Shown here piece by piece: positions 40,518-49,055 of a stretch of 64,000 nt of DNA; the first letter of the stretch is position 1; each line of letters starts with the position of its first letter. This DNA comes from Streptomyces sp. NBC_00091 (GTDB taxonomy: Bacteria; Actinomycetota; Actinomycetes; Streptomycetales; Streptomycetaceae): positions 1,612,001 to 1,676,000 of the forward strand of contig NZ_JAPEMA010000001.1 of the NCBI RefSeq assembly GCF_026343185.1, given 5' to 3'. The notes beneath the pieces are model-generated. The model worked only from the letters and a program-made list of their open reading frames with translations. It did not search any database and had not been told where the DNA came from. The position numbers and the translations under genes are program-made.

Positions 40518-43500
40518 ATGCGGGACAGCCATCGTGTCGAGGCGGAACGGGTGCTGGCCCGGGCCGTCGAGGAGGAGGTCCGGCGGGCGGGGTCGGGGGG
40601 CCCGGCCGACGGTGAGGTACTGCTGGCGCGCGGCCGGGACGCCCTGGAGGGGCTCGCGGCGGCCGCTGCCGAGGAGTACGCGGCGTACGTGGCGGCCCTG
40701 GACGAGGCGGCGGCCGGGGAGCAGTCCCTCGGGGAGGCCTTCCGGCGGGGGAACACCGGGGCGGCGCTGCTGGCGACGGGGGTGGCCGCGGCGGCCGCGG
40801 TGGGGGCCGACCTGGCCTTCGGGGTGGATGCGGGTACGGCGCTGAGCGCGGGCATCGTCGTGGGCGTCGCGGGGGCGGCGGCGACGGTGGCGAAGGTGAC
40901 GGCCCTGCACCTGCCGGCGGCGAACCGCCGGGCGGGGGCCGCGGGCCGCCCGGGCGGGCCGGAGCAGCTGCGGTTGCAGTGGCTGACGGCGCTGGAGGTG
41001 CGCGGGATCCGGCCGTTCCTGGAGCAGGAGCGTGCGGTGGCGGCGGCGGTACGGGTCCCCGCGCGGGGCCGGCCGCCGGTCAACGGTGTCGGTGGCGGCG
41101 GGGCGGGCGGCGCCGGCGGGGCGGTGGTGTCGCAGCTGCGCGGCGGGGACCGCAGCGCGGAGGCGCGCCGGCGCAGCATGCTGGAGCAGTCGTTCGGGCA
41201 GCTCCCGGACGCCGACGCGCTGTTCACGGGCCGGCGTGCGGAGCTGACCCGGATCGCGCAGTGGGTGCAGGCGGCCCGGGCCAGTACGGAGACCCGGCCG
41301 GTGGTGGTGGTCCTGCACGGCGAGCCGGGGGTGGGGCGTACGGCCCTGGCGCTGCGGGCGGTGCAGGCGCTGCGGGACCAGTTCCGCGGGGCGTGCGTGG
41401 TGGACCTGCGGGGCGGGTCCACCGCCGCGGGCGAGGCGCCGTTGTCGACGCGGGAGGCGCTGCTGCACCTGCTGAACCGGCTGGGCGCCCCGCGCGAGCA
41501 GTTGCTGTTCCGCGAGGGGGCGTCGGCGGAGCAGCAGGTGCGCCGGCTCACCGAGCTGTACCACCAGCACCTCCAGGGGTTTCCGGTGACGGTGGTGCTG
41601 GACGACGCGGTGGAGGCGGCGCAGGTGCGCACGCTCGTGCCGGAGCGCTCGGAGAGCCTGGTGCTGGTGACGGCGAGGGAGCCGCTGGAGTTGCCGGCGG
41701 ACCTCGGGGCGTGGGTGTACCAGCTGCCGGTGGTGCGGCTGGCGCAGGCGGAGGCGGCCGGGGTGCTGCGTGCGGGGGCGCAGGCGGCGGGTGAGGCGGC
41801 GCCGGGTGCGGTGGCGCGGGCGGGCCTGCTGGAGCTGGCGGCGGGGCTGCCGCTGGCGCTGCGGGTGCTGGCGCCGCTGGGGGCGGCGCGGGCTTCGGAC
41901 GGGGGCGGGGACGGTTCGCTGGAGCACGCCCTGGAGCTGGCCTACGTACGGCTGCCGGAGGAGCGGCGGCGGCTGCTGCGGCGGCTCACCCTGGCGGGGC
42001 GGGCCTCGCTGGGCGCGGCCGCGGCGGCGGCGCTGACGGGCGCGGACCGGGTCGAGGCGGGGCGGCTGCTGGGCGAGCTGGCGCGGGCGGGGCTGCTGGA
42101 CCTCGTACGGGGGGAGCGGTACCGGATGCACGACGCGGTGCGCGCGTACGCGGCGGCGCGGCTGGCGGGGGACGAGGACCGGGCGGAGGCGGCGGCCGCG
42201 CACGAGCGGCTGATCCGTGACTACGCGCAGCTCGCGGACTCGGTGATCCGGATGGTCGACGGGAAGATGTCGACGCGGGCGAACCACTTCGGCGGGCACG
42301 GTTTCGCCTCGCTGGACGCGGCGCTGCGCTGGCTGGACGAGGAGTCGAGCTTCATCACGGCGGCGCTGCGGCATTCGGAGGGGGTGGACCAGCAGGCGGT
42401 GCTGGACCTGCTGGGGGCGCTGTGCGACTTCTGTCTGCTGCGCGGGGACCTGTACCGGCTGGGGGAGATCAACGAGCTGGCGCGGGCGGTGGACCAGGGG
42501 CGGCTGAACCGTTCGGTGCAGTGGCGTACGGGTATCGCGGCGCGTCAGCTGGGGGAGCTGGACAAGTCGCGCACGACGCTGACCTCGCTGGTGGACCAGT
42601 ACATGGAGGCCCGGCAGGAGGCGGGCGCGGGCATGGCGCTGGTGTCGCTCGGGATCACCCTGCACCACCAGGGCAATCTGCCGGAGGCGGCGGCCCGGAT
42701 CCGGGAGGCGCTGGTGCTCCAGGAGCCGCAGGAGCTGGCGGGTGACCGGGCGTGGGGGCTGCACGCGCTGGCGGCGGTGCAGCGGGACCGGGGGCAGCTG
42801 GCGGAGGCGTTGGAGCTGCTGGAGCGGTCGCTGGTGCTGCACCGGGAGAGCGAGAGCGTGCACGGGGAGGCGTGGGCGCACTTCCAGCTGGGGCAGGTGT
42901 ACCTGCGGACCGGTGACGTGTCGCGGGCGGAGGCGGAGCTGCGGCTGGCCCTCGAGCTGTACGGGCGTACGCGCGACGACCGCGGGCAGGCGTGGGCGCT
43001 GACGCAGCTGGGGCGGGCCCGGGTGGTGGACGGGGATCCGCAGGGGGCGCTGGAGCGGCTGCGGGACGCGCTGGCCCGGCACCGGCTGGCGGAGGACGTG
43101 CGGGGTGAGGCGTGGACGCTGTACTACCTCGGGCAGGCGCTGGAGGAGGACGGCGGGCTCGATGCGGCGGTGCGGGAGCTGGAGCGGGCCCGGACGATGT
43201 TCTCGCGGATGCGGGACGTGTACGGGCTGGCGCACGCCCGGTACCAGTCGGGTCGGGTCACCCGGGACCAGCGGGCGGCGCAGACCGGGAACCTGCGCAA
43301 TTCCGGCTTCGCGCGGCAGCTGCTGGTGGACGCGCGGGCGGATTTCCGGCGGATCGGGCTGGCCCACGGGGAGGCCTGGACCTGTCTGGAGCTGGCGGTG
43401 GTCGACGCGGGCAACGCGCGGGCGGCGCAGGCGCTGGGCCTGTGCGAGGAGGCGGCCCGGCTGTTCGCCTCGTACGGGGACCGGCGCGGGGAGGACTGGG

Positions 43501-43754
43501 CGCGTTTCCTGCGCTGCACGATGCTCCCGTACGCGGGTCCGGGCGGGGCGGGGGTGGAGGAGGCGCGGGGCGAGCTGGCCCGGCTGGTCTCGGCCGCGCA
43601 TCCGCTGCGGGACGGCCGGCTGGAGGAGTGCCTGGAGACGTACGGGGTGGTGCTGGCGCGGGGGGTGGACCCGGCGGAGGGCTGGCAGGCGTGGCGGCTG
43701 GGCCTGGTCCCGAACCTGCGGGCGCGGGAGATCATGGGGGTGCCGGTGCCCTAG
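40518..43754 (+). CDS. NB-ARC/TPR STAND-type NTPase
   Basis: 1078 residues from ATG 40518 (GAGGAGG 6 nt upstream; ATG 40512 lies inside that site). Residues ~80-127 form a hydrophobic pair of helices, so it may sit on the membrane. A Gly-rich linker (~185-202) leads to NB-ARC: P-loop GEPGVGRT (268-275, Arg in place of the usual Lys), Walker B VTVVLDD (357-363), LVTAREPLEL and GLPLALRVL. Winged-helix RYRMHDAVRAYAAARLA follows, then a long TPR array (from ~620 to the end; AWAHFQLGQVYLRTGDVSRAEAELRLAL-type repeats). It is regulatory or defence-like. No effector domain is recognised. Confidence 0.85.
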   Translation: MRDSHRVEAERVLARAVEEEVRRAGSGGPADGEVLLARGRDALEGLAAAAAEEYAAYVAALDEAAAGEQSLGEAFRRGNTGAALLATGVAAAAAVGADLAFGVDAGTALSAGIVVGVAGAAATVAKVTALHLPAANRRAGAAGRPGGPEQLRLQWLTALEVRGIRPFLEQERAVAAAVRVPARGRPPVNGVGGGGAGGAGGAVVSQLRGGDRSAEARRRSMLEQSFGQLPDADALFTGRRAELTRIAQWVQAARASTETRPVVVVLHGEPGVGRTALALRAVQALRDQFRGACVVDLRGGSTAAGEAPLSTREALLHLLNRLGAPREQLLFREGASAEQQVRRLTELYHQHLQGFPVTVVLDDAVEAAQVRTLVPERSESLVLVTAREPLELPADLGAWVYQLPVVRLAQAEAAGVLRAGAQAAGEAAPGAVARAGLLELAAGLPLALRVLAPLGAARASDGGGDGSLEHALELAYVRLPEERRRLLRRLTLAGRASLGAAAAAALTGADRVEAGRLLGELARAGLLDLVRGERYRMHDAVRAYAAARLAGDEDRAEAAAAHERLIRDYAQLADSVIRMVDGKMSTRANHFGGHGFASLDAALRWLDEESSFITAALRHSEGVDQQAVLDLLGALCDFCLLRGDLYRLGEINELARAVDQGRLNRSVQWRTGIAARQLGELDKSRTTLTSLVDQYMEARQEAGAGMALVSLGITLHHQGNLPEAAARIREALVLQEPQELAGDRAWGLHALAAVQRDRGQLAEALELLERSLVLHRESESVHGEAWAHFQLGQVYLRTGDVSRAEAELRLALELYGRTRDDRGQAWALTQLGRARVVDGDPQGALERLRDALARHRLAEDVRGEAWTLYYLGQALEEDGGLDAAVRELERARTMFSRMRDVYGLAHARYQSGRVTRDQRAAQTGNLRNSGFARQLLVDARADFRRIGLAHGEAWTCLELAVVDAGNARAAQALGLCEEAARLFASYGDRRGEDWARFLRCTMLPYAGPGGAGVEEARGELARLVSAAHPLRDGRLEECLETYGVVLARGVDPAEGWQAWRLGLVPNLRAREIMGVPVP

Positions 43755-43761
43755 GGGTGTC

Positions 43762-43848
43762 CGGCGGATCGTGGCCGGGCCGGGCCCGCCCGGCGGATCG
43801 TGGCCGGGCGGGGCCCGCCCGGCGGATCGTGGCCGGGCGGGGCCCGCC
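43762..43848 (+). repeat. Three tandem 29-bp repeats
   Basis: Three consecutive units begin at 43762, 43791 and 43820, each CGGCGGATCGTGGCCGGGC followed by the rest GGGGCCCGCC, with one variable base. They lie directly after the STAND gene stop. There is no spacer between units, so this is not CRISPR. They may be a slippage product of a terminator-like palindrome. Confidence 0.85.
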
Positions 43849-43891
43849 TGGCACCGCGTCTCGCCGGGCCGGGCGGCCGCGCGCGCGTGGA

Positions 43892-43923
43892 AGCGCCGCC
43901 CCTCCCTGACGGGGGGCGGCGCT
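43892..43923. terminator. Hairpin between STAND and 78-aa genes
   Basis: AGCGCCGCCCC pairs with GGGGCGGCGCT around a short CCTGACG-type loop. It is located between convergent stops (STAND gene and the 78-aa membrane gene). Confidence 0.65.
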
Positions 43924-43940
43924 CCGGCGCCGGCCGCGGC

Positions 43941-44177
43941 CTACTTGGCCCGGGTGCCTTCGGCGGCGGAGGCGGCCGGGGTGGCGGCCGGCTCGGGGGC
44001 CTCCTGGAAGTCGACGCGGCCCATGTGCCGGTTCATCGACTTCATCAGGCCCCACACGCCGATGGCGAGGGCGGCGAACACGATGAAGCCCAGGATTCCG
44101 GGGGTCACCTTGTTCTTGTCGAAGCTGTCGGCGGCCAGCGGAAGGAGCTGGGTGACTGCTGCGTGCGTAGCGCTCAT
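43941..44177 (-). CDS. Small membrane protein linked to mca
   Basis: 78 residues with one membrane helix at about 27-46 (GILGFIVFAALAIGVWGLM), a short N-terminal segment and a charged Ala/Pro-rich tail. The stop codon of mca (44180) is 2 nt before its ATG, so translation is probably coupled. Similar short proteins sit next to mca in Streptomyces as I know the region. Role unknown; it may help anchor a complex at the membrane. Confidence 0.75.
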   Translation of the reverse strand: MSATHAAVTQLLPLAADSFDKNKVTPGILGFIVFAALAIGVWGLMKSMNRHMGRVDFQEAPEPAATPAASAAEGTRAK

Positions 44178-44179
44178 GG

Positions 44180-45061
44180 CTAAGCATTCTCCCGGATGCC
44201 CGCGAAGAGGTCGGACTCGGGGAGGGAGGTGTCGACGAACGACTTCGCCAGTTCGTACTCCTCGGTGGGCCAGACCTCCTTCTGGACCTCCATGGGGACG
44301 CGGAACCAGCCGCCGTCGGGGTCGATCTGCGTGGCGTGCGCGATGAGCGCCTTGTCGCGGATCTCGAAGTAGTCGGAGCAGGGCACGTGGGTGGTCAGGG
44401 TCCGCTCCGTGCGCTCGAACTCCTTCCACCGCTCCAGCCACTCCCCGTAGGGGGACTCCAGGCCGCGCGAGAGGAGCGCCTCGTGCAGGGCGATGGTGCG
44501 CGGCTTGTTGAAGCCCTGGTTGTAGTAGAGCTTCTGCGGCTGGTACGGGGCGCCGTACTCGGCCTCGGGGAACTTGTCGGTGTCGGCCGCGCCGTCGAAG
44601 GCCACCATCGTGATCTTGTGGGTCATGATGTGGTCGGGGTGCGGGTAGCCGCCGTTCTCGTCGTAGGTGGTGATGACCTGCGGCTTGAAGGCGCGGATCT
44701 TCTTCACCAGCTCGCCGGCGGCCTCGTCGACGTCCGCGAGGGCGAAGCAGCCCTCGGGCAGCGGCGGCAGGGGGTCGCCCTCGGGGAGGCCGGAGTCGAC
44801 GTAACCGAGCCATTCCTGGTCGATGCCGAGGATCTCGCGCGCCTCGTCCATCTCGCGGGCGCGCACCTCGTGAATGTTCTCCTCGATGTACGTGTCGCCC
44901 TGGAGCTTGGGGTTCAGCACGGAACCGCGCTCGCCGCCGGTGCACGTGACCACCAGGACCGGCACCCCCTCGGACACGTACTTGGCCATGGTGGCCGCGC
45001 CCTTGCTCGACTCGTCGTCGGGGTGGGCATGGACGGCCATCAGTCGAAGCTGCTCGGTCAA
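44180..45061 (-). CDS. mca: Mycothiol conjugate amidase
   Basis: 293 residues from TTG 45061 with GAGGATCC upstream. It cleaves mycothiol S-conjugates, releasing the mercapturic acid and glucosaminyl-inositol, an electrophile detoxification step in actinomycetes. The zinc site is AHPDDES (His13, Asp16) plus the later His in GGYPHPDHIMTHK. The segment CTGGERGSVLNPKLQGDTYIEENIHEVRAREMDEA is the Mca/MshB family signature. Cytoplasmic. It is divergent from the DUF4307 gene and cotranscribed with the 78-aa membrane protein. Confidence 0.95.
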   Translation of the reverse strand: MTEQLRLMAVHAHPDDESSKGAATMAKYVSEGVPVLVVTCTGGERGSVLNPKLQGDTYIEENIHEVRAREMDEAREILGIDQEWLGYVDSGLPEGDPLPPLPEGCFALADVDEAAGELVKKIRAFKPQVITTYDENGGYPHPDHIMTHKITMVAFDGAADTDKFPEAEYGAPYQPQKLYYNQGFNKPRTIALHEALLSRGLESPYGEWLERWKEFERTERTLTTHVPCSDYFEIRDKALIAHATQIDPDGGWFRVPMEVQKEVWPTEEYELAKSFVDTSLPESDLFAGIRENA

Positions 45062-45165
45062 GACAGGATCCTCTGTGATTCGGCGCGACGGTCAACCTCT
45101 ATATTGACCGAATCGGGGGACGGAAAATTCCTGGGTGTCTCACCTTCCCCAGAGAGGAATCGATC

Positions 45166-45579
45166 ATGAGCGCGGTACGCGAAGGGCTCCCCGAGGGCCG
45201 GTACGGCCGGTCGGCGGACGAGCGCGCGGACCGGAAGCTCAAGATCGTCGGATCGGTGCTCGGGGTCGGGCTGCTGGCCGTCGTCGGGTGGATCGGCTGG
45301 GACTACGTCGCCGGGCAGAGCGTCAGCGCCGAGGTGATCAAGTTCCAGATCGTCTCCGACAGCGAGGTCAAGGTGCACCTGGAGGTCCGCAAGGAGGCCT
45401 CGGTCACCGGTGTGTGCACCCTCAGCTCGCAGGACGAGGGGCACGGCGAGGTGGGCCGCGCGGACTTCACCTTCGGGCAGAACGCGGAGCGGGTGGACGA
45501 GATGGTCACCCTGAAGACCACCGGCCGCGCCACCATGATCGAGCTGGTCGGCTGCCAGGCGGCCGGCACCACGGGCTGA
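45166..45579 (+). CDS. DUF4307 membrane protein
   Basis: 137 residues. Basic N-terminal region (EGRYGRSADERADRKLK), one membrane helix (IVGSVLGVGLLAVVGWIGWDYVAG) and an extracytoplasmic beta domain with two cysteines (VTGVCTLSS and LVGCQAAG). This is the actinobacterial DUF4307 family, commonly beside mca. No enzymatic motif. It is divergent from mca, so the two share a promoter region (45062-45165). Confidence 0.88.
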   Translation: MSAVREGLPEGRYGRSADERADRKLKIVGSVLGVGLLAVVGWIGWDYVAGQSVSAEVIKFQIVSDSEVKVHLEVRKEASVTGVCTLSSQDEGHGEVGRADFTFGQNAERVDEMVTLKTTGRATMIELVGCQAAGTTG

Positions 45580-45712
45580 GCCCTCAGGCCGAGCCCGGAC
45601 GCGGAGGCCCGGCCCCGCCCGGCCCGGTGCGCCGTCTTTGATCATGGTCATGCCCGCGGCCTAGCATGTGCACGCCATCCCCCGTGCCGTGCCCAGCCGA
45701 CGGAAGACACCC

Positions 45713-46918
45713 ATGCGCCTCCAGCGGATACTCGCCGCCACCGCGGCCCTCGCCGCGCTCACCACCCTCGCCACCGCCTGCGAGGACCCCGCCAAGCCGG
45801 GCCCGCCCGCCGCGAGCCCCACCGCGACCGCCACGGCCTCCGCCCAGGCCTCCCCGGCGGCCGGCTCCGCGCCCGCCACACTGGCCGGGGCGCAGGCGCA
45901 CGTACAGAAGTACACGTCCTGCGAGAACCTGAGCACCGACCCGAACGACCGCCGGGTGGCGCTCAGCGGGTTCATCGGTGCCGGGGACTGGTCCATCACG
46001 GAGCGCGGCGTCTGCACGGACAAGAAGGCGCCGGGCGAGATCGTCCTCTTCCTGACCCCGGACATGAAGGCCTTCCAGCAGGCCGCCAAGGACCACGCCA
46101 CGAAGCTGATCGCCGAGGGCCGGGAGGATTACGGCCTCGCCAGCCGCATGGTCGTGGGCAAGACCTTCGCGCTGACCGCGCTCAAGACCCGCACCGCCGT
46201 GTCCCTGGTCGACCCGCCCAACTCCGACCTGCGCATCCTGAGCTGCAACCCCAACGTCTACGTACCGGAGGGCTTCAAGAAGGAGAAGGCCCTGGTCGAG
46301 GGCTGCATCCTCACCGACTACGTCAACAGTCCCGACGGCCAGGGCAGCCCCTTCCGCGGGGCGGTCCGCGACCCCTCCACCGAGGGGACCGAGAAGCCCG
46401 GCCAGCCGGCCACCGGCAGCCTGGGGCTGGCGAGCGCCGGCAGCATCGCCGAGCTGAAGAAGATGGTCCACCCGCACACCGTCGACTGCACCAGCATGAC
46501 CGTCACCGACGAACACGTGCAGTCGATCGACTACCTGCCGGTGGTCGACGCCGGCGGCAACCCGCGCACCTGGGGCGTCAAGGAGCGCGCGGTCTGCGGC
46601 ACCCTCGGCGGCGCGCAGCGCGCGCACAACCTGAACTGGCTGGACACCGTCTCCGACATGAAGACCCTCCAGACCAAGGCGAAGGCGGCGCAGCTGGCCG
46701 ACCTGAAGGACGACGGCCGCCTCAAGGCCACCGCGAGCAAGCTGCTGGTCGGCACGAACGTCGCCGTCGAGACCAACAGCAAGTCCGTCCGGATCGGTCT
46801 CTACCAGTTCCAGTTCCTCTACCTCAACTGCGAGACCGGCTTCACCGCGCCGGCCGGGTACCGGCTGGAGAAGGCACAGGTCGAGGGCTGCGTCCTGACG
46901 AACTACGAGCGCCAGTAG
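45713..46918 (+). CDS. Secreted lipoprotein-like protein with duplicated four-Cys domain
   Basis: 401 residues from ATG 45713. The signal ends ALTTLATACEDP; Cys27 could be lipidated, with Leu at -4. An Ala/Pro/Thr linker follows. The mature part is two copies of a ~145-residue unit. Unit 1: YTSCENL, RGVCTDK, MVVGKTFALTA, ILSCNPNVYVPEGFKKEKALVEGCILTDYV. Unit 2: HTVDCTSM, RAVCGTL, LLVGTNVAVET, YLNCETGFTAPAGYRLEKAQVEGCVLTNYE. Each has four cysteines in the same order, implying disulfides in the exported domain. Function unknown. A GGAAGAC ribosome site precedes the ATG. Confidence 0.82.
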   Translation: MRLQRILAATAALAALTTLATACEDPAKPGPPAASPTATATASAQASPAAGSAPATLAGAQAHVQKYTSCENLSTDPNDRRVALSGFIGAGDWSITERGVCTDKKAPGEIVLFLTPDMKAFQQAAKDHATKLIAEGREDYGLASRMVVGKTFALTALKTRTAVSLVDPPNSDLRILSCNPNVYVPEGFKKEKALVEGCILTDYVNSPDGQGSPFRGAVRDPSTEGTEKPGQPATGSLGLASAGSIAELKKMVHPHTVDCTSMTVTDEHVQSIDYLPVVDAGGNPRTWGVKERAVCGTLGGAQRAHNLNWLDTVSDMKTLQTKAKAAQLADLKDDGRLKATASKLLVGTNVAVETNSKSVRIGLYQFQFLYLNCETGFTAPAGYRLEKAQVEGCVLTNYERQ

Positions 46919-46931
46919 AGGTGACAGACGG

Positions 46932-46964
46932 CCGTCCGGGGGGTGCGCGGCACGCCCCGGACGG
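46932..46964 (+). terminator. Hairpin between lipoprotein and cupin genes
   Basis: CCGTCCGGGG (46932-46941) and CCCCGGACGG (46955-46964) form a 10-bp stem after the lipoprotein stop. Confidence 0.65.
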
Positions 46965-47006
46965 TGTCGACTGGGGTGTTCCGCCTTCCGAGCGCCAGGA
47001 GTCGAC

Positions 47007-47516
47007 ATGTCACTCTTCATCCCGGATTTCGACGACTCCGTGGTCGTCCGCGCCGCCGACGCCGAGGAGGTCCGGTTCTCGCCGGACTCCTCCGTGCGAC
47101 TGCTGGCCGACAACTCCTCCGCCGGCGGGTTCCTGTCCACCATGCGCGTGAGCCTGGGCCAGGGCTCCGACGGCGCCCGCCCGCACCACCACGGCCGGTC
47201 CGCCGAGATGTTCTACATGATCGACGGGACGGCGCAGCTGCTGGCCGGCGACAAGGTGGTCACCGCCGAGGCCGGTGACCTGGTCATCGTCCCGCCGGGG
47301 CAGCAGCACGCCTTCGCCGCCGCGCCCGGGGAGAGCGCCGAAATGCTGGTCGTCATCACTCCCGGCGTGGAGCGTTTCGAGTACTTCCGCCACCTGGAGC
47401 GCATCCGGTACGGAACGATGCCGCCGGAGAGCCTCCTGGAGGTCCAGGAGCTGTACGACACGTACTTCGGGACCAGCTCCGCCTGGGAGGACGTCCGCGC
47501 TCCCCGGGCGCAATGA
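47007..47516 (+). CDS. Cupin-domain protein
   Basis: 169 residues with one conserved cupin barrel: RPHHHGRSAEMFYMIDGTAQLLAG supplies the HxH...E metal ligands and EAGDLVIVPPGQQHAF the later His. The C-terminal ~45 residues are helical (LERIRYGTMPPESLLEVQELYDTYFG). It is probably a small metal-binding enzyme or sensor; the substrate is unknown. CAGGAG precedes the ATG. Not obviously in an operon. Confidence 0.88.
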   Translation: MSLFIPDFDDSVVVRAADAEEVRFSPDSSVRLLADNSSAGGFLSTMRVSLGQGSDGARPHHHGRSAEMFYMIDGTAQLLAGDKVVTAEAGDLVIVPPGQQHAFAAAPGESAEMLVVITPGVERFEYFRHLERIRYGTMPPESLLEVQELYDTYFGTSSAWEDVRAPRAQ

Positions 47517-47625
47517 CACACTTCATACACAGGGTGTCCTCCCCCTTTTCTTCCCGAATTGTTAGGCTCGTGGTTTCGCCCGCCGCTGGCGGCTTTGTAG
47601 TCCCCTGTACCGACGAGGAGCACCC

Positions 47626-48123
47626 GTGACCCAGACGAGCGAGAGCGTCACCTGGCTGACCCAGGCGGCGTACGACCAGCTGAAGACCGAGCTGGACTAC
47701 CTCTCTGGTCCCGCACGCACGGAGATCGCCATGAAGATCGCGGCTGCCCGCGAGGAGGGCGACCTGCGCGAGAACGGCGGTTACCACGCGGCCAAGGAGG
47801 AGCAGGGCAAGCAGGAGCTCCGGGTCCGCCAGCTCACCCAGCTCCTGGAGAACGCGAAGGTCGGCACGGCCCCCGCCTCCGAGGGTGAGGTCGCGCCGGG
47901 CACCCTCGTCACGATCGCCTTCGACGGCGACGAGGACGACACGCTGGAGTTCCTGCTGGCCTCCCGCGAGTACGCGTCCACCGACTTCGAGACCTACTCC
48001 CCGCAGTCCCCGCTGGGCAGCGGCGTGAACGGCAAGAAGATCGGCGAGGACGCCCAGTACGAGCTGCCGAACGGCAAGAAGGCCACGGTCAAGATCCTGG
48101 CCGTCAAGCCCTTCACCGGCTGA
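47626..48123 (+). CDS. greA: Transcription elongation factor GreA
   Basis: 165 residues from GTG 47626, of normal GreA length. The N-terminal coiled coil (WLTQAAYDQLKTELDYLSGPARTEIAMKIAAAREEGDLRENGGYHAAKEEQGKQELRVRQLTQLLENAKV) contains the acidic tip EEGDLRENGGY that enters the RNA polymerase secondary channel. The C-terminal FKBP-like domain has the FETYSPQSPLGSGVNGKKIGE segment. It induces transcript cleavage in backtracked polymerase. A 21-bp hairpin ends the transcript. Confidence 0.97.
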   Translation: MTQTSESVTWLTQAAYDQLKTELDYLSGPARTEIAMKIAAAREEGDLRENGGYHAAKEEQGKQELRVRQLTQLLENAKVGTAPASEGEVAPGTLVTIAFDGDEDDTLEFLLASREYASTDFETYSPQSPLGSGVNGKKIGEDAQYELPNGKKATVKILAVKPFTG

Positions 48124-48145
48124 TCACCCCCTTACGAGAACACCT

Positions 48146-48190
48146 GCGCGCGAGCCCCCGCCGGACCCGGTCCGGCGGGGGCTCGCGCGC
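48146..48190. terminator. 21-bp perfect hairpin between greA and ABC transporter
   Basis: Starting GCGCGCGAGCCCCC, the 21-nt arm (48146-48166), loop CCG and the exact reverse complement (48170-48190) lie between convergent stops. This is the strongest bidirectional terminator seen in the window. Confidence 0.9.
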
Positions 48191-48203
48191 GTACTGCCCC
48201 AGG

Positions 48204-49055
48204 TCAGCTGGCCGCTCGGCGGTACTTGCGGACCGCGAGGGTGCGGAAGACCGCGATGATCAGGGCTGACCAGATGAGCGAGGCCCAGACCGGGTGGGCC
48301 ATCGGCCAGGTGTCGGACGGAGAGACGCCGGGGTTTCCGAAGAGCTGGCGGGCCGCCTGAACGGTCGCGCTGAAGGGATTCCACTCGGCGATCGGCTGAA
48401 GCCAGCTCGCCATGTTCTCGGTCGGAACGAAGGCGTTCGAGATGAACGTGACGGGGAAGAGCCAGATCAGCCCACCCGAGGTGGCTGCCTCCGGGGTGCG
48501 CACGGACAGGCCGATCAGGGCGCCGATCCAGGAGAAGGCGTATCCGAGCAGGAGCAGCAGGGCGAAGCCGGCGAGCACCTTGCCGAGGCTCTCGTGGGTG
48601 CGCCAGCCAACCAGGAGGGCGACGATGGCGAGCACCACCATGGTCAGCGCGGTCTGCACCAGGTCGGCAAGCGTACGGCCGGTCAGAACCGCGCCGCGCG
48701 CCATGGGCAGCGAGCGGAAGCGGTCGATCAGGCCCTTGTGCATGTCGTCGGCGATGCCCGCACCCGCGCCGGCGGTGGCGAAGGTGACGGTCTGGGCGAA
48801 GATGCCGGCCATCAGGAACTCGCGGTAGGCGCTGGCGCTGGTCGAGCCGCCGATCATCATCGAGCCGCCGAAGACGTAACTGAACAGCACGACGAACATG
48901 ATCGGCTGCACCAGCCCGAACACGACCATTTCCGGAATCCTGGTCAGGCGGATCAGGTTCCGGCGGGCGATGACCAGGGAGTCCCTGATGCCCTGGGTGA
49001 CGCCGCCGTGAGGGTGGCGGGCCGCGCGGTCCGCGGCCGGGGAGGTGATGGTCAC
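48204..49055 (-). CDS. ABC-2 type transporter permease (DrrB-like)
   Basis: 283 residues from GTG 49055, which overlaps the stop of the ATPase gene (GTGA). It has six membrane helices and the ABC-2 features RIPEMVVFGLVQPIMFVVLFSYVFGGS, DDMHKGLIDRFRSLPMARGAVLTGRTLAD, FSWIGALIGLSVRTPEAATSGGLIWLFPVTFISNAFVPTENM and the QPIAEWNPFSATVQAARQLF end. These are typical of DrrB-like antibiotic exporters. Pairs with the ATPase at 49052-50056. Substrate unknown. Confidence 0.93.
   Translation of the reverse strand: MTITSPAADRAARHPHGGVTQGIRDSLVIARRNLIRLTRIPEMVVFGLVQPIMFVVLFSYVFGGSMMIGGSTSASAYREFLMAGIFAQTVTFATAGAGAGIADDMHKGLIDRFRSLPMARGAVLTGRTLADLVQTALTMVVLAIVALLVGWRTHESLGKVLAGFALLLLLGYAFSWIGALIGLSVRTPEAATSGGLIWLFPVTFISNAFVPTENMASWLQPIAEWNPFSATVQAARQLFGNPGVSPSDTWPMAHPVWASLIWSALIIAVFRTLAVRKYRRAAS

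Noticed and set aside
40440..43601. A minus-strand frame of about 1050 codons opposite the STAND gene
   Set aside because: It is a GC shadow of the NB-ARC/TPR gene. The plus strand has the P-loop, Walker B, TPRs and a strong ribosome site; the minus translation has none.
43762..43848. Short CRISPR-like array
   Set aside because: The 29-bp units are head to tail with no spacers and there are no cas genes.
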